From assembly GCA_022496805.1 (NCBI GenBank), contig CM040106.1:4464001-4528000 (forward strand): DNA of 64,000 nucleotides, read 5' to 3'. The translations under genes and the position numbers were made by a program. The DNA is from Pohlia nutans. Taxonomy: Eukaryota > Streptophyta > Bryopsida > Bryales > Mniaceae. This document shows positions 10,783 through 23,255 of the stretch, one piece after another. Position 1 is the stretch's first letter. Every line of letters begins with the position of its first letter. The notes beneath the pieces were generated by a model. That model saw nothing but the letters and a program-made list of their open reading frames with translations. It was not told the origin of the DNA and ran no database searches.

Positions 10783-11482
10783 CTACTACAAAGGCATGTG
10801 AAACTGCAAGAGTACGCATGAGTACGCAATAGGACTGCATGAGCACAACCAACTGCATTATAATGTATACTATAGTCCGTTGTTGAGTACACTGCAGTCT
10901 TTTGTTGAGCGTACTGTTGTATACTCATGCAAGAGACAAAAGACTGCAGACATATACGCTTCTAAGGTTAATATGTAATGACTTGCCAGGATGACCAAGT
11001 TCTAAGAAAACCACAATTCATTGTTGCACAGAAAAGGGATCCCGTTGCATGCAAGAGGAAGGACTACAACTGAGATAAATAGTAAAGTACTTGATTGGCA
11101 TATCTAAACATGCCACTTCGCCTGCATCACGTTAACACCTCGACCACTAATGTATCAATAGATAAAACGCTACAAGCTTCATTGTGGTGGATGTTAGCTG
11201 AACTGTACATTGACAGTATGACCCCAACCAAACCCTCTTAGTTTCCAAGAGTAATAGTTATGACCCAATGCCTAACATAAAAGAGCTTGTGCTATCAAAC
11301 TAACATGTTGTCCACATAAAGTCTCTTCATCCATATTTAGAGCACCCTCATCTAGACAGGATGTACTACAACTCTAAGCTAAGCTTGTGCGGAAATAAGT
11401 AAGAGCTTCTTTGCAACGAAACACTGCAGTATAATACAACTGTCAGTACGCTCAACAAAAGATTGCATTATACTGCATTATA

Positions 11483-11797
11483 CTACATGAGTACGCTCAA
11501 AAAATGACTATGTGCACTGCGTAGCCCAATCATCTCACCTGCAGCACCTGTGTTGCACGGTGGCGACCTCGGAATATGAAAAGGGGCTCTTGTTTTGTAA
11601 ACGTCTCTGTCGTGAAGGTTTTTGGCATGCCAGCGGATGGCATAGTACGGTTGAGGAGCAACGTCTCTTGCATCACCACCACTGTCAGGAATGGTACCGG
11701 AGTCCTCCTCCAAATCTGTAGGTTGTACTCTTGTCACTGCATGCCCGTCCTCTACAAACACATATTGAAGACAACTTGTCATGTTGTTTACAAACAT
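11483..11797 (-). CDS. Unknown gene, middle exon, left copy
   Basis: Frame of 104 codons, mirrored at 28109-28423. It reads as a plausible exon with an acidic beginning (TDLEEDSGTIPDSGGD) and a basic middle (YYAIRWHAKNLHDRDVYKTR). AG/GT boundaries near AACACAG and GTGCTG suggest it is spliced. It lies downstream of the 11957-12517 frame in the same direction, so the two may belong to one transcript. I do not recognise a domain. Confidence 0.35.
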   Translation of the reverse strand: MFVNNMTSCLQYVFVEDGHAVTRVQPTDLEEDSGTIPDSGGDARDVAPQPYYAIRWHAKNLHDRDVYKTRAPFHIPRSPPCNTGAAGEMIGLRSAHSHFLSVLM

Positions 11798-11956
11798 TGC
11801 CTTTCATAAGCATGACTGTAAACAACAGTTAGGCTTAGGGTTAAATTCAAGCTTATCTGATTCGTGAGTTCTCCTAAACTGATTTGAGCAACGACGAGCT
11901 GGGTTTCATCGTTGAAGTGCCTCTGTGCTGCAATCACGAGCTCGCTTTGCAGGCGT

Positions 11957-12517
11957 CTACTTCTCCGCTACTTCACGGGAGCTTCCAAGTGCTGCTCTCG
12001 CTTCATTCTCGACGCCGGGAGGTACTTCACCCGCTTCTCCCGACACTGCACTGTTTCGTCGTGTCTCCCGGCTAGGACGCCCTCTTCGTTTTGGACAGCC
12101 TGCAACTACATGATCACGCTCCTCATTTCCAAGACGCGTTCATCTGTCCTTGAGCTCCTCGAACGCACCATCGTGATTGTTTGCTCGCCAACATGCGAAT
12201 GTAGCCCAGTTGACAGAGTTTGCACCGAGTTGCTCCTGCGCAATCCACCCTAACGCAAAGTAGAGAGGAATGGTGAAGCCAAGAGGTCGCTGATGGACGT
12301 CCTCGTACCTTTTCTTCAGGTCGTTGTAGTTCTCATACGGTGCTGTTACTTTGTATCCGTTCTTTCCTCTCCTCTCTCTCCAACAAGCAACGCAATCAGC
12401 CTGGCACGCGATAGTGTCAGGAAGTCCAATAGGGCTGGACAGGTAAACTTGGTGTGGCAGCCCTATTTCCTTCTTAAACCACTTTCTCTGGCCTTTCTCG
12501 TAAAGTGCGCCCTCCAT
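11957..12517 (-). pseudogene. Unknown AT-hook-like protein, left copy, in-frame TGA
   Basis: Identical to the right copy at 27389-27949; see that entry for domain detail. The ATG is at 12515-12517, the internal TGA at 12140-12142 and the final TAG at 11957-11959. Both copies share the TGA, so the stop predates the duplication, or it marks an unrecognised intron. Confidence 0.5.
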
Positions 12518-12778
12518 ATTGAACTGCAGACAAAACACCGTCACGTGCGGGCACCCACAAGGCCTTTGTTTCCATTTGTACCACATGCATACTTAACCAA
12601 ATTGAATGTTGTTTGGGCAAGAATCAAAGAGTGTTTACTCATTTCTAATACTTACACTTAGAGAAGCTGTGATCGCAAGAACCTGTAACTTCAAAACCTT
12701 ACACGGTGCTTAGCACAACGACTATGTCTCAATCGACATGCAATGATACAAACAAAGCGGCGCTATTTATCCGCAGGG

Positions 12779-13345
12779 ACATAAACCTAGAAAGCTCCAG
12801 TGCTGCGCCTAAAACACTCTTCTGTTGCGCCTCTGGTAACTCCTCCTTGTGAAAGACCTATTCGGTAATCACTATTGGAGGGTATTTTAGCTACCGGGGA
12901 GGAGAAGTAAAGGCAAATTCACTATGGCAGTACTTGATACTAGCTCGGTAAGCGCAAACTAGGAAGTATATGACTACTCTATCAGAAAGGTACAAGTAAA
13001 AAGACTACTTGGTAGGCACACATATAGAGAGAAATGTAGTACACAGAATAATCATGTATCTTGGAAGACGTGGCGTGCCAATGAGCTTGGCTCTATTGCT
13101 TTTAAACCACAGTACAACCAGATCTGACAGTTAGGTCAAATCGGTAAAAAAGTGTTTTCTAGATCTACTTGCTGGGATAACTTGGAAAATTACCGGGGTA
13201 AAACTCAGACCGGTAGACCTACTGGTAACTCCTAATTTACGGTTAACAGCCTCCAGCGCCCAATGTTGCGCCTAAAGCCTCCACTGCTGCGACTAAACCT
13301 AAATATGTTATGCCTGAACACTCCACTGGTGCGCCTATTCCCTCC
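12779..13345 (-). promoter_or_regulatory. Cluster of TTTAGGCGCA and CCGGTA motifs, left copy
   Basis: Mirror of 26561-27127. It lies immediately upstream of the unknown minus-strand gene and consists of degenerate copies of TTTAGGCGCARCAGTGGAG and scattered TACCGG. It could be a promoter or a transposon subterminal region. Confidence 0.45.
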
Positions 13346-14719
13346 ACTGCTGTGCACACAATGTAATGGCGATATCTACACTTCAGAACCACATCGCTCT
13401 TATCTTTGACTGCGCACTCACAAGTCTAAAAGTGGAAGCAAGCAGAATAGCCTCCCACTTAAAACTCAGACATTAACGTCACATGGTGCACACCACTCTC
13501 ACACTGCAGCATGACACACTAATTAAGGATGTGTATTATTAATGATTGTTTGCCTTGCAGGAGGGCGGCTTTGACAGGACATTCTACGATATCATTCTAC
13601 AATTTCAATGTACTTCCACCAGTCACAATAACAACTCTACATCAACATCATTTTTAAAGAGGGACTTACTAATAACTCAACGTACTGTACTAAAAGACAA
13701 TAATTACCTGCCAACAATTCACATTTGTGAACTTATATTTTATGTAACACTAGGGTTTCACACAACAAACAGTCCAACATCACTTCAGTATTTCTCGACA
13801 ATGTTGTTTTTCCAACCCAAAAATAAAGAACCCAAAAACTCTCCTACTATATTCTTTAATCATACACCCTAACAGTGATCTAAAAAACCCATCATCACAT
13901 TCAGAACCTTTCACAACATTCTTCAGACATGGTAACTTTTACTACCCAAAGTGCAGAAGTCACGATACCTCTACAATATTCGGCGATATCCATGAGAGTG
14001 CAAATTCATAACACGTGTAGGTGTCAATCAAATCACTCCAACAGTAGGTTCTATGTTTTTTAGAGTACATTACAATGGAATGACGTTTGGGCCATACAAA
14101 CAGCGTTAGGGATTCAAGGTTCCAATCTCTTACCTTCGGAGATGATGTAGTCCCAACACACCTTCACTTACTCTCTCAATCTACACTCCTCCCTTTTGTA
14201 ATGAGCGGAACTTTAGAGGCCACTATGAACACCAAAATCCTAGGCACCGTGGAACAGAACAAGGTCAATTCATGTACGTAAAAACGCACCACATTATAAA
14301 ATGTTTGGACTCTGATAATTGAGTAGAAACAAATGGAATGTTGTTCGGAAAAACACAGCGTCAAGGTTTAGGGTTTCTAGAATGTTACCTTCAACAACGC
14401 TAGAGACGCAGCGCACCTTGACTTAGACACTCAGTCCAAGTACAGTCCTCTCTTTTTTAATCAACGCCACTGTAGAGAAAACTCTGAACGCTAAAACCCC
14501 GAGCGTAAAGGTATAAAGCATGGTCAATTGATGCACTTAACACTGCAACCGGAAAGTATAACCCTGCAATTTTTCACAGAACTGCAGACATGCGTAATGA
14601 AGGCCTTTTTGCACAACATAGCAATAAGTCTAAATATAAAAAAAATGATTCTCAGTTGGATGCTTGTATATGAGCTTTGGTACCATAGCAATAAGTCTTT
14701 CTTACATCTTGGAGGCCGA

Positions 14720-14797
14720 ATGAATTCAAAACATGACCTAGTGAAGAAAACAGGTGTTAAAAGAGTCAGCATTTTGTTTCAACTACCTTATTGGGAG
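14720..14797 (+). pseudogene. CACTA TNP2 transposase exon fragment, left copy
   Basis: Encodes VKRVSILFQLPYWE, then a GTAAGT donor at 14798. This matches VKRLSALFELPYWQ followed by GTAACT at about 32513-32550 in the better preserved CACTA gene. The homologous position of the splice donor supports common descent. The rest of the TNP2 core is missing around it, so the arm carries an internally deleted transposase. Confidence 0.6.
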
Positions 14798-15627
14798 GTA
14801 AGTGTATTTCTTATCTTAATTTTTTTCAATAAAACATTTCATGTGTTAAGTCCAAAATTAAGAATTCAAAAACACCGAGTTTCTGAAATTTGATTACAAT
14901 GTAATCAATGTCGCCTGGGCATTGCAAAGCAATGTTGTAGCAGGGTTTTACAGGTTTTATTATACTGACAATGATTCGGATACACTGAATATAGTAGGAC
15001 CCCCGACATGCAATGATTACTAAGAAAATACCACGTTTGTTGTGTTAGGAATGAATTGTAGAGTAAGAATGTTGTCATGTGATGTGGGTTGCTAACAATG
15101 AAGTCTGCACCGTAACAATAGTATCTAACATTTGAACTTTTGCACTAGTCATATCTGAAGTAGGCTGTCCGGTTTCCAAGTAGTGCCAAATGTCAAGCAC
15201 GGTTTTTGGTGTCGAAGTGGTGCGGATAATGAAATGGAACAGAAACATCGCTGTGCAGGAGTGATATTTTAAATATGTGTATGCTTTTTGAACAGAAACT
15301 TCCAACATTTCACACCTTAGATGCAATGCACTGAGAGAAAAACATCTGTGAGCATTTACTTCAAACTCTGTTTGGCGAGACAAAAAGACTAAAGAGCTCA
15401 TAGTTTAAAACTTAGAGTAGGGGATTTTCAAGTAGTTGTCAACGTTGTATAGAAAATATGAGGACGATGTAACGGAATGGGAGCATGAAAGAGAACAATA
15501 TCGACGAGAACAACGTTGACGAGGAAGAAGGATCCGGTTTGCATTTCCTTGAGAGCTCCGACCACTACTTGTGTTTGCAAACAGGGTCCAGGAAGAGGTA
15601 CGACGAGAGTAACAAGCAGGTGTTGTT

Positions 15628-16650
15628 GTGGATCCACAGGTATTGGACACAGCAAAAGGTTCATTGCAAGTAGCAGCTACATATAAGTCGATGTATGCTT
15701 TCAAGAACCATTATCGAGTTAAAAGCTTAGAGAGGCCCCTCAAAACATGCGATAGTGGAGTTGCAGCTACATTTATTCAAGTAAGTAGACGTATTCCTCC
15801 TGATGCTAACCAAGTTAATGCAGATGTGGAATATGTAGGACACATTGAAGAAATTTTAGAACTTAACTACAGACACCATTGCTTAGTGGTATTATTCTGT
15901 GATTTTGTGAAGGCAAATTACATGGGAGAAAATGCAACGATGAAAAAAGATAAATAGAGCTTCACATTAGCAAACTACGAAAAAAGATATGGTACGGTTT
16001 GTAGAGATTGTTTTGCATTTCCAAGGCATTGTGAATAAGTTTTTTATTCGAACGCAAGGGAGTGTCCAGGTTGGAGAGTGGTATTGAGGAAAGAGGTTAG
16101 AGGGAAACGAGTATTACCAAACAGTGAAATCAACGAGAAGGCAACATTGTTTCAGATGGGCCGAGATGTAGACTTTGAAGGCTTACGGCCTGATCGGGAA
16201 GTTGGGGAGCAGGAGCTAGTTCCAGCAGCAACAGGAGTGGATGTGTTGCTTGAACCAGTGATTCGAACAAATACAGGATGACAAGGAGGACGCGGGGCTC
16301 GTGGTTCTAACCAAGGAGGCACCAGGGCAGGCGTGGCGGGCGTGGTAGGCATAGAGGTCTTCATAGACGTCATGTACAAGAGCCTGAACCATGTTTAGAC
16401 AGTGCAGACATTCATGATGCTGGAGAAGAACGATTGTACACAGAAAATTTAGGCAATGCGGGCCAAGTTCGTAGAACACCAACAACACAAAGCGCACATG
16501 GAGGGAACATAAACGTCCAATAAAGACATCTGTTATGAGGAAGAAGTTCACAGTAGTGAAGCTAGCAGCTCAAAGGAAGAATCGATTTATTTTGAGAACA
16601 CGTCATCTAAAGCTTCTTCCTCGAATTTAGATCACATCGACGATGAGTAG
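15628..16650 (+). pseudogene. CACTA transposase DUF4216 region, left copy
   Basis: Contains YVGHIEEILELNYRHHCLVVLF and FVKANY, matching YIEEILELDYRNHCTMVLVC and WVKAS of the DUF4216 region near 34670. An in-frame TAG at 15955-15957 and a second stop within FPRHCE-VFYS break the frame. Farther on WRVVLRKEVRGKRV corresponds to WKMVCRTDVRGQRR. The tail is RGG-rich around 16285-16340 and then Ser/Glu-rich, ending at TAG 16648-16650. DUF4216 is a C-terminal domain of plant CACTA TNP2-type transposases. This copy cannot make a functional enzyme. Confidence 0.7.
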
Positions 16651-16838
16651 GTAATGTGCCTAAGAGATTTTCCTAATCATTGTAGTCATGGAGTTGTTGA
16701 AATTACTTATTGAATGTAGCTATAATTGAAGTGATAAGGAATTAGAAGTAGGTTGTCCGAAAGAAATTGTCGTTATCAATATTTATGATCAAAAATTTGA
16801 ATAGAACAACAAAATAGCAGTATGTGTCCTCACTGTAG

Positions 16839-17989
16839 AGACACGTGTACAGGTATGGTTTCCATTAATTTGTGAGCAAATTGCTTACCAGCACTAATAG
16901 TGAACTATTGTGTTCATGAAGGGACGTAAGTAGTGGAAGGGTGAGCGTCATGAATGCGATTCCGGGCCAGAGGAGTGTATGATGGCACTTGTTGCCTTCC
17001 AAGAGCATATACTACAAATGGATCAGTCTTGGTGGACGAAGCGTTGTCCATTCAGGAGAGAGGGTAACTTTAACATTTAATTTTTAAATTGCATTACAAA
17101 GTTTTTTCATGTTACTGATTACCGTACTCCAGTCATGGATTACAAATGATTTATGTGTAACTGAACCTCGTCTGTATTGTTGTGGTATTCTTGCAGCCAT
17201 CGTCAGCAAACGAAGTTGTACAATATTTGCTACAACAGGAAGTGGGTAGTACATGCTTAGAGGTCAAAGTTAAAAACTTATTTAATATAGCTTTTAGACT
17301 ACATTACAGTATTTTTCTTTTGAAGATTTACTTGCAGCCCTCAATTTTTTTACATACAATAATTTCCTCTTTTTTGTGGAATTAAGCTATGTCACGTACG
17401 TGTGAACTTTGTTTTTCGTGAGTATTTCTAAAAGTGGTGATATTAGATAGTTCAAACCAGAACAACAACGGAGTCATTCTCAATATTGGAACAGTGTTGC
17501 AATATGTGGACACGTGCTACAAAATATGGTATTAGATTATGATAGGTCTCAGAGTATACGGGAAGAACAAAACTAAGTAAATTTTGGCTTGGACTGTTGA
17601 AAATTTACTCACCTCCATAAAACTTATCTGAAACCAGTAGATCTACATCATACTAGTGGCTATGAATCTTTCCCAGAATTATTCTCTACAAAATGCTGAC
17701 ACGTGTCAAAATGTTATTGGATGTGTTCATTTTGGCAAGTTGTAAAAAAAATGTGAACATAAAAGTCCACATCTGCAGACCAGTAATAAATGTCAAAAAA
17801 ATAAAAATCCACAAATGGAACCTACTTTCAAAGTCCACGCTGTATAGGTGAAGGAAGAGTTGACAAGGAGATTACAAAAGTTTAAAAAAAGTTCGAAATG
17901 ACAAAACACAAGTGCATCAAGTGGCACTTGTCAATTTGGACAATTCAGTGTCAACTTCTGGTCATTTAAACACCTATTTCCTTGTAGTG
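16839..17989 (+). other. CACTA 3' terminal region ending TCCTTGTAGTG
   Basis: Begins exactly where the left arm stops matching the right. It is non-coding apart from short frames. The end TCCTTGTAGTG at 17979-17989 is the reverse complement of a CACTACAAGGA terminus, typical for CACTA elements. ACACGTG recurs at about 16842, 17508 and 17698 (the last inside the palindrome TGACACGTGTCA), consistent with subterminal repeats. The element belongs to the DUF4216-bearing gene just upstream. I did not find the matching 5' terminus. Confidence 0.5.
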
Positions 17990-20900
17990 CACGCTACATG
18001 GTCTGCCCACGCTCACGTCTTGCCCTCGAGACTCAAAAACCAAAATCGTGAAAAAAACCACAAATAGAGTACGATTTACCAAAATCTCTTCGGCTTTTGG
18101 GCGTGATTACGAAACATCTCCACTCTGGAAAATGGCAAGAATTGAGCAATTTTTAACGAGGCTGCTCATGAAAGTGCCGTTGCTTGAGCCCCGGTAGGAG
18201 GGTCGTTCATGCGTGGGCCCGCTAAAGAAGAGCACGGCCGCGAATACAGAGCATCGGTGAAGAGGCTCTTATCCTACACATAACCTTCTAGTGCGGCCAT
18301 AGCATGTCTAGGGTATCCTGCTAGGATTTGATCCCACCTGAAGTTCTAGTGCTTTCAAAATTCTCCACTTTTCCTTCGTATACTTGCGTCTATTTCCTTT
18401 AATCTGGTTCGGCACCCGCGTCACTCTGTCGCAGTGAGTGCACCAAGGTGGATCGCCGGCAAGGATAACGGTGGCCCTCTGATCAGGCTGCAGGATCTAA
18501 TGGGCACTATCGCAACATGTGGCAATGGATACACACAGGGGGGAGAGTTCATTGGGACCAAGGGGCGACTGGAATTTTGTTGATGCGAAATTGTTGACAG
18601 GCTGCAGACGATCCACCTTCCAACGGGCTGGCAGGTGATCTGATTGATAGGCTCGGTGTGAAGGTGGCAGGGCTGCCCGAGATAGGGAAGTTTATTAAAT
18701 AAGTTCGTTAAACAAAGGTGATAATTTAAACAAGTATTTGCTAGATGTACACTCCGGGATACACTCTCCTCCTGGGCAACATACTCTCCTCTATGACAAT
18801 ATACTCTGCTCCCTAACAACATACTTTGCTCCATACCATACTAGCTTAACACATGGCTGGCTACGTTGTTTTAACCCTTAAACGTACCGATATCCTTTGA
18901 ACACAGATGGATGCTAGCCTTAAAAATAGGTATCAGCATCGCTCGGATGTACATGAAGTGTACATGAGATGATAGGACTATTACAAACGTAAAATCTACC
19001 CAACAAATTTGACATATATGTAATTGCAGGCCTCGTTAATATTATCAACAACTCCCCATCTCATGGAATTTATTGTAATTGATAGAGAATTTAATAGTCT
19101 TACAAAGGTGAATTGGATGAAAGTCATCCAAGATTGTATGAGAAGGTTGCAAGGCTTTGAATCTGTTTGTGATCGAGTTTCTGGACGTTTGGAAGTTTAG
19201 GAGTTAAAATAATGCAGGCAAATGATGATAGTGTGAAAAGTATATTTTCAATAGGACCAAAATTTATATTACTAGAATATATCATCAAAAGACACAATTA
19301 CTCGACCAGGGATAGATCATAAAGGCTAAACATTGAGAATGGTCTCACATGTAGCATGGATTTGACCTTACAAGCATTGAATCATAAAAATATAGGATTT
19401 TCTTGGTGAAGAGATACCAGTTTGATGTAGCACAAAATATGAATGGATCATATGTTTCCAAGCGCCCTTGAAAAGCATCATCATCATCTCGAAGCTCTCA
19501 TTGTACTATATTAGAGCGCTCAACGGCCCTTTTGTCATCATCATCAAAATAAAGAACTCAAAGTACTCGTCTTTGCTACTCTCCAATAAAGTATCCACAT
19601 ACCTTGTAATTGCCTCCATTGCTTTATTTTTTACCCTTTAAATGTTAAAAAAATGCATTTTTAAGACATGAAAACAAGAATTAACATGAAATAAGAAAAA
19701 AAAACAGATATACAACATAAAGTAAATATTAAACAATGATTCATTTACTCTTTATATAATTAGTTTTATTAACAATCATGAGACTAGAAAGAAAATAATA
19801 TGACCCTAATTCCAACATGCCTAATAACTAAACCTCTAAACATTCTCACCTCCTTCAGATTTGGCAGTTTTTTCAAAGATGCATTATAAAATGCAATTAA
19901 GAGGGATATTTTCAACTTAATAAATGAATAAAAGTTGTACATTATGAATTTTAGATTCTATCCATACGAATAGATTTACAATTGCTATCACCAATATTTG
20001 TGTATAAAGTATTTTGCTTAAAATTTAAAGCTCTTTTTGTAATGTGATTATGAATAAGATATTGACAATCTAATAATGAAATTTGTTGTGATGTGTTGAA
20101 ATGTAACACTCTAAATTTTAGTAATTTCTTGAGATTTTTTGGTTGCTTAATTTTAGAAGTTGACTTCTTCAAAAGCACTTTTAAACTAAATTCTTTAAAA
20201 TTTTGGGTAGAACACTATAACATGAAATGAGTCATAAAAATTTCACAAATCATCTCCTTTCTAATCAAATCACACATAGACAAAGCTAGCTTCCCATTAA
20301 AGTTTAGTAAAATATCCATACTGCAAAAAGCGCTTGATGGATGAGAAAACGGATTTCAAATATGCACATCACGCAAAATATGCAGGGTTGGGTGGTTAGG
20401 GGTTAAACACAAACCCTAGAGGACTAAGAAGCCAAAATTCCGCCTTGTGTTATTTATAACATTCATGAGTAGGTCCTGTATAGACTTTCTTCTATTCAAA
20501 TTTGTATTTCTTTTCATCAACACATGCAATGTTCTTCAATAATTGTAGTAATATAAAAGGTCCTATTTGAAATTTATTTTTTCGCAATACGATCAATTGA
20601 ACTTGGCATTTCAAAACTATAAATCCTTGGTCCTTTTATACTTAAAATAAAATGAAAAAAAAACACTACATCTAATAAACACAAAACAATACTAAACTAA
20701 ACAGTTTTACATCCAAACATCACCAAAAGTCTGAATGAATGCGCACCAATCATAAATCCTCCAAGAACACACTTCCGTAAATATATTTCAATCATTCGTT
20801 TGAATACAAATAAGCTCCATAACCGTCACTGCAACAAAAGCCTTGAATTAAGATACAATGTGTCAATACTCCAACAAAAAAGTTGTTGTCATAATAAACT

Positions 20901-21319
20901 CTAATACTCCATTGCTACAAAATTTGTCGTCATAACAAGCTCCAATGTTTGCGTGAGGAAATACACTTGAGCTTTAGGATGGGCTTTTATATACTGGAGT
21001 ATGTATACTAGCGGGTGCGTGTAGGGGCATAACTGAAGTGGGGGCATAAGGTAGGATGTCCTAAAACCACCACCTCCTCCAATTATGACATGTAGACTTT
21101 TCTTGGGGCCACCACAGTTGAGACCCAAAACCACCAATTTCACTATTTAAGTAGATCAATGGTACGCCAAGCATTGCAAAGAAATAATTGGTGGTTTTGG
21201 GTATCATTATGAGTGAAAGTTAGTACCACATAGTGTGAACATGGGAAAACCTAGAGGTTTGATTTGGGTCACATCTTACTTTCCAATTTGGAATTTTGTG
21301 TTAAATTCGCAAATGCAAA
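17990..21319. other. Palindrome spacer, no gene recognised
   Basis: Unique relative to the arms. 18001-18300 is GC-richer; 19200-20900 is very AT-rich. A 137-codon minus frame at 18421-18834 has no domain-like features. A TTAGGGGTTAA phrase near 20398 recurs near 9043. Confidence 0.5.
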
Positions 21320-21323
21320 TTAG

Positions 21324-22520
21324 ATGTTGCAAGCTTTTGGGCCAACACTATCACTTATGACGAACCAACACTTCTCCTCGGGAAAACACTGTCCTTTGAA
21401 CCACTTGCTCTCCATATTCTTTGTATCCACCATTGCAACCACCCAATATATACTACCATTCAAATTGAGGCAATCAAACTCCAAATTGACGCGCTTGGCA
21501 TTCCACACTCTCACATACCAAAGGACTCACTAACGCCTCCAAACACATCAGTTAACAAAAACACCCATTGGAATACACTCACATACCCTTTCGACTACAT
21601 CCCCTAACTTACCTACACACCCCCACTCTCGCACTTCTCAACAGACATACAACTACGCTTCCCTTCCTGAATACAACTACTATACGGATGGCTCTTTCAT
21701 ACCCCCTCGTCTACATGACGATGGATTGTGGATCGGTGAAAAAGCAAGATATGGCATCTACCCTAAACCTTAAACCTAATATACAAATCTCCAAGCGATT
21801 CCTTGGCCTACAAGCATCCCTCCGAGCTGAACTCATGGCCATACATTAATTCCTCAAAATAATTACCACAAAATACCCCAACGAACCTACCCACATATTC
21901 ACAAATTGCCTTAACTGCCTCCACCTCCTCAATACACAGATCAAACATCCCACTTTACATAGAAACCATGCAGATCAAACCATCCTAGTCTCCATAGTCG
22001 ACATGGTATTAAACCGCACTCAACCAACTTCAATCAACAAAATCAAAGCCCATGTCAATATATCTGGAAATGAACAAGTAGACAAATTAGCCAGAAATGG
22101 CACAACCAAAGCATATAAATTTGCCACCAAACCCCACGAATTTGCACACATCACGCCCTTTTACTACCAAAAAGACTCTTGGCCTGACCCTGACCATAGG
22201 CCAGACAAAGGCCCCGTTAGATGGCTTGATACTTACATCAAAAACCAAGATTCGAAGAAAAATTTAGAAAAAATGGCATAGCAATTTCCAAATATAAACA
22301 AATGGACTACAAACCCAATTATAGACAAGGACCTCTCTAACAAATTCTGGACCAATCCAGCCATCACAGACCTACAAAAAACCACTATACTCAAGTTCTG
22401 TACTGGACAATACATGGGCAATGCTAGAAAACAACTATTCTTTGGCATTGCAAGATTCCTCTAAAAAACGTGCACCATTTGCAACTCCCAAGACTCCGAT
22501 ACTTGGCTTTATGTACTCCT
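21324..22520 (+). pseudogene. LINE (non-LTR retrotransposon) 3' fragment: RNase H and zinc-binding tail
   Basis: Spliced across frames, the region reads as an RNase H domain: YTDGSF (about 21677), LRAELMAI (about 21825), FTNCLNCL (third catalytic Asp replaced by Asn) and KIKAHVNISGNEQVDKLA (about 22038). It is followed by FCTGQYMGNARKQLF and a zinc-binding tail, CTICNSQDSDTW then LLKCH. That order matches the C-terminal half of plant LINE reverse transcriptase proteins. At least three stops or frameshifts are present and the polymerase part is missing, so it is a dead 5'-truncated copy. It ends abruptly near 22525 against CACTA sequence. Confidence 0.75.
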
Positions 22521-22526
22521 CAAATG

Positions 22527-22790
22527 CCACTAACACCATCTTTGAGGGAAGAGGCATATGGCTTTCTAAATGAATATCTTTCAGAGTATACTCCGACAAC
22601 AAAGCGTGCATGGGATGATAAGGAGGAACGTGCCATGTATGACGAGATCCTGGAGAGTGCAAAAAAGGACCGTGTCATGACACCCGAGTTTTAGAAGTTG
22701 GTACATGGATTTGTATTAGAGAACACTGAGCACATGGAGCCATACATAAGGAACAATTTTTCTCTATACAATTTACACAATGCTCCTTTC
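22527..22790 (+). pseudogene. CACTA transposase scrap (DUF4218 tail)
   Basis: Frame LREEAYGFLNEYLSEYTPTTKRAWDD resembles the part of TNP2 transposases after the PEGSIAEGY segment at 33733-33800 (MEDTLGWCTEYMKQYKATMHRVWD). After the stop at 22692 the same phase reads LVHGFVLENTEHMEPYI, matching the AHRYVLFN-x-PYI segment usual in this family. It is closely related to the scrap at the window start. Confidence 0.6.
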
Positions 22791-23255
22791 TACTGCAAAA
22801 ATACGTATGACTAGATTTGTGCAACCCACAGAATATAAATAAGGGGACAGTGAATGTGAATAGTATAATAGTAGATATTATAACCCCTAAAAGGCCAAGA
22901 AGTCCAAATTAATCTGATTGCAAGCCACGATCATCCACATTTTTGTCGCAATGCAAACATTGCTGCACTTTTTCAATCTTTGGAAACTCACCAATAAATA
23001 TTGGGATGGAATTTTGTGACGAAATAAATTGTATTGTTTCTAAAATTTTGCTTCCATCAAATTATGTCTATAGTGAGGACACATACTGCTATTTTGTTGT
23101 TCTATTCAAATTTTTGATCATAAATATTGATAACGACAATTTCTTTCGGACAACCTACTTCTAATTCCTTATCACTTCAATTATAGCTACATTCAATAAG
23201 TAATTTCAACAACTCCATGACTACAATGATTAGGAAAATCTCTTAGGCACATTAC

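Larger units (their letters stand above)
10490..16838 (+). repeat. Left arm of giant inverted repeat
   Basis: Every position x pairs with 39906-x in the right arm. The match begins at the CCACCGCTCTAACC block (10490) and ends near 16838. I saw only about ten single-base differences by eye, concentrated in the outer 400 bp. The arm holds, from outside inward, the unknown minus-strand gene, a motif cluster, and a broken plus-strand CACTA transposase. Confidence 0.95.

Noticed and set aside
16216..16551. 111-codon frame opposite the CACTA DUF4216 region (also 23355-23690)
   Set aside because: Shadow of the transposase reading frame on the other strand.
18421..18834. 137-codon minus-strand frame as a gene
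   Set aside because: No domain, odd composition and no splice or promoter context; likely chance.
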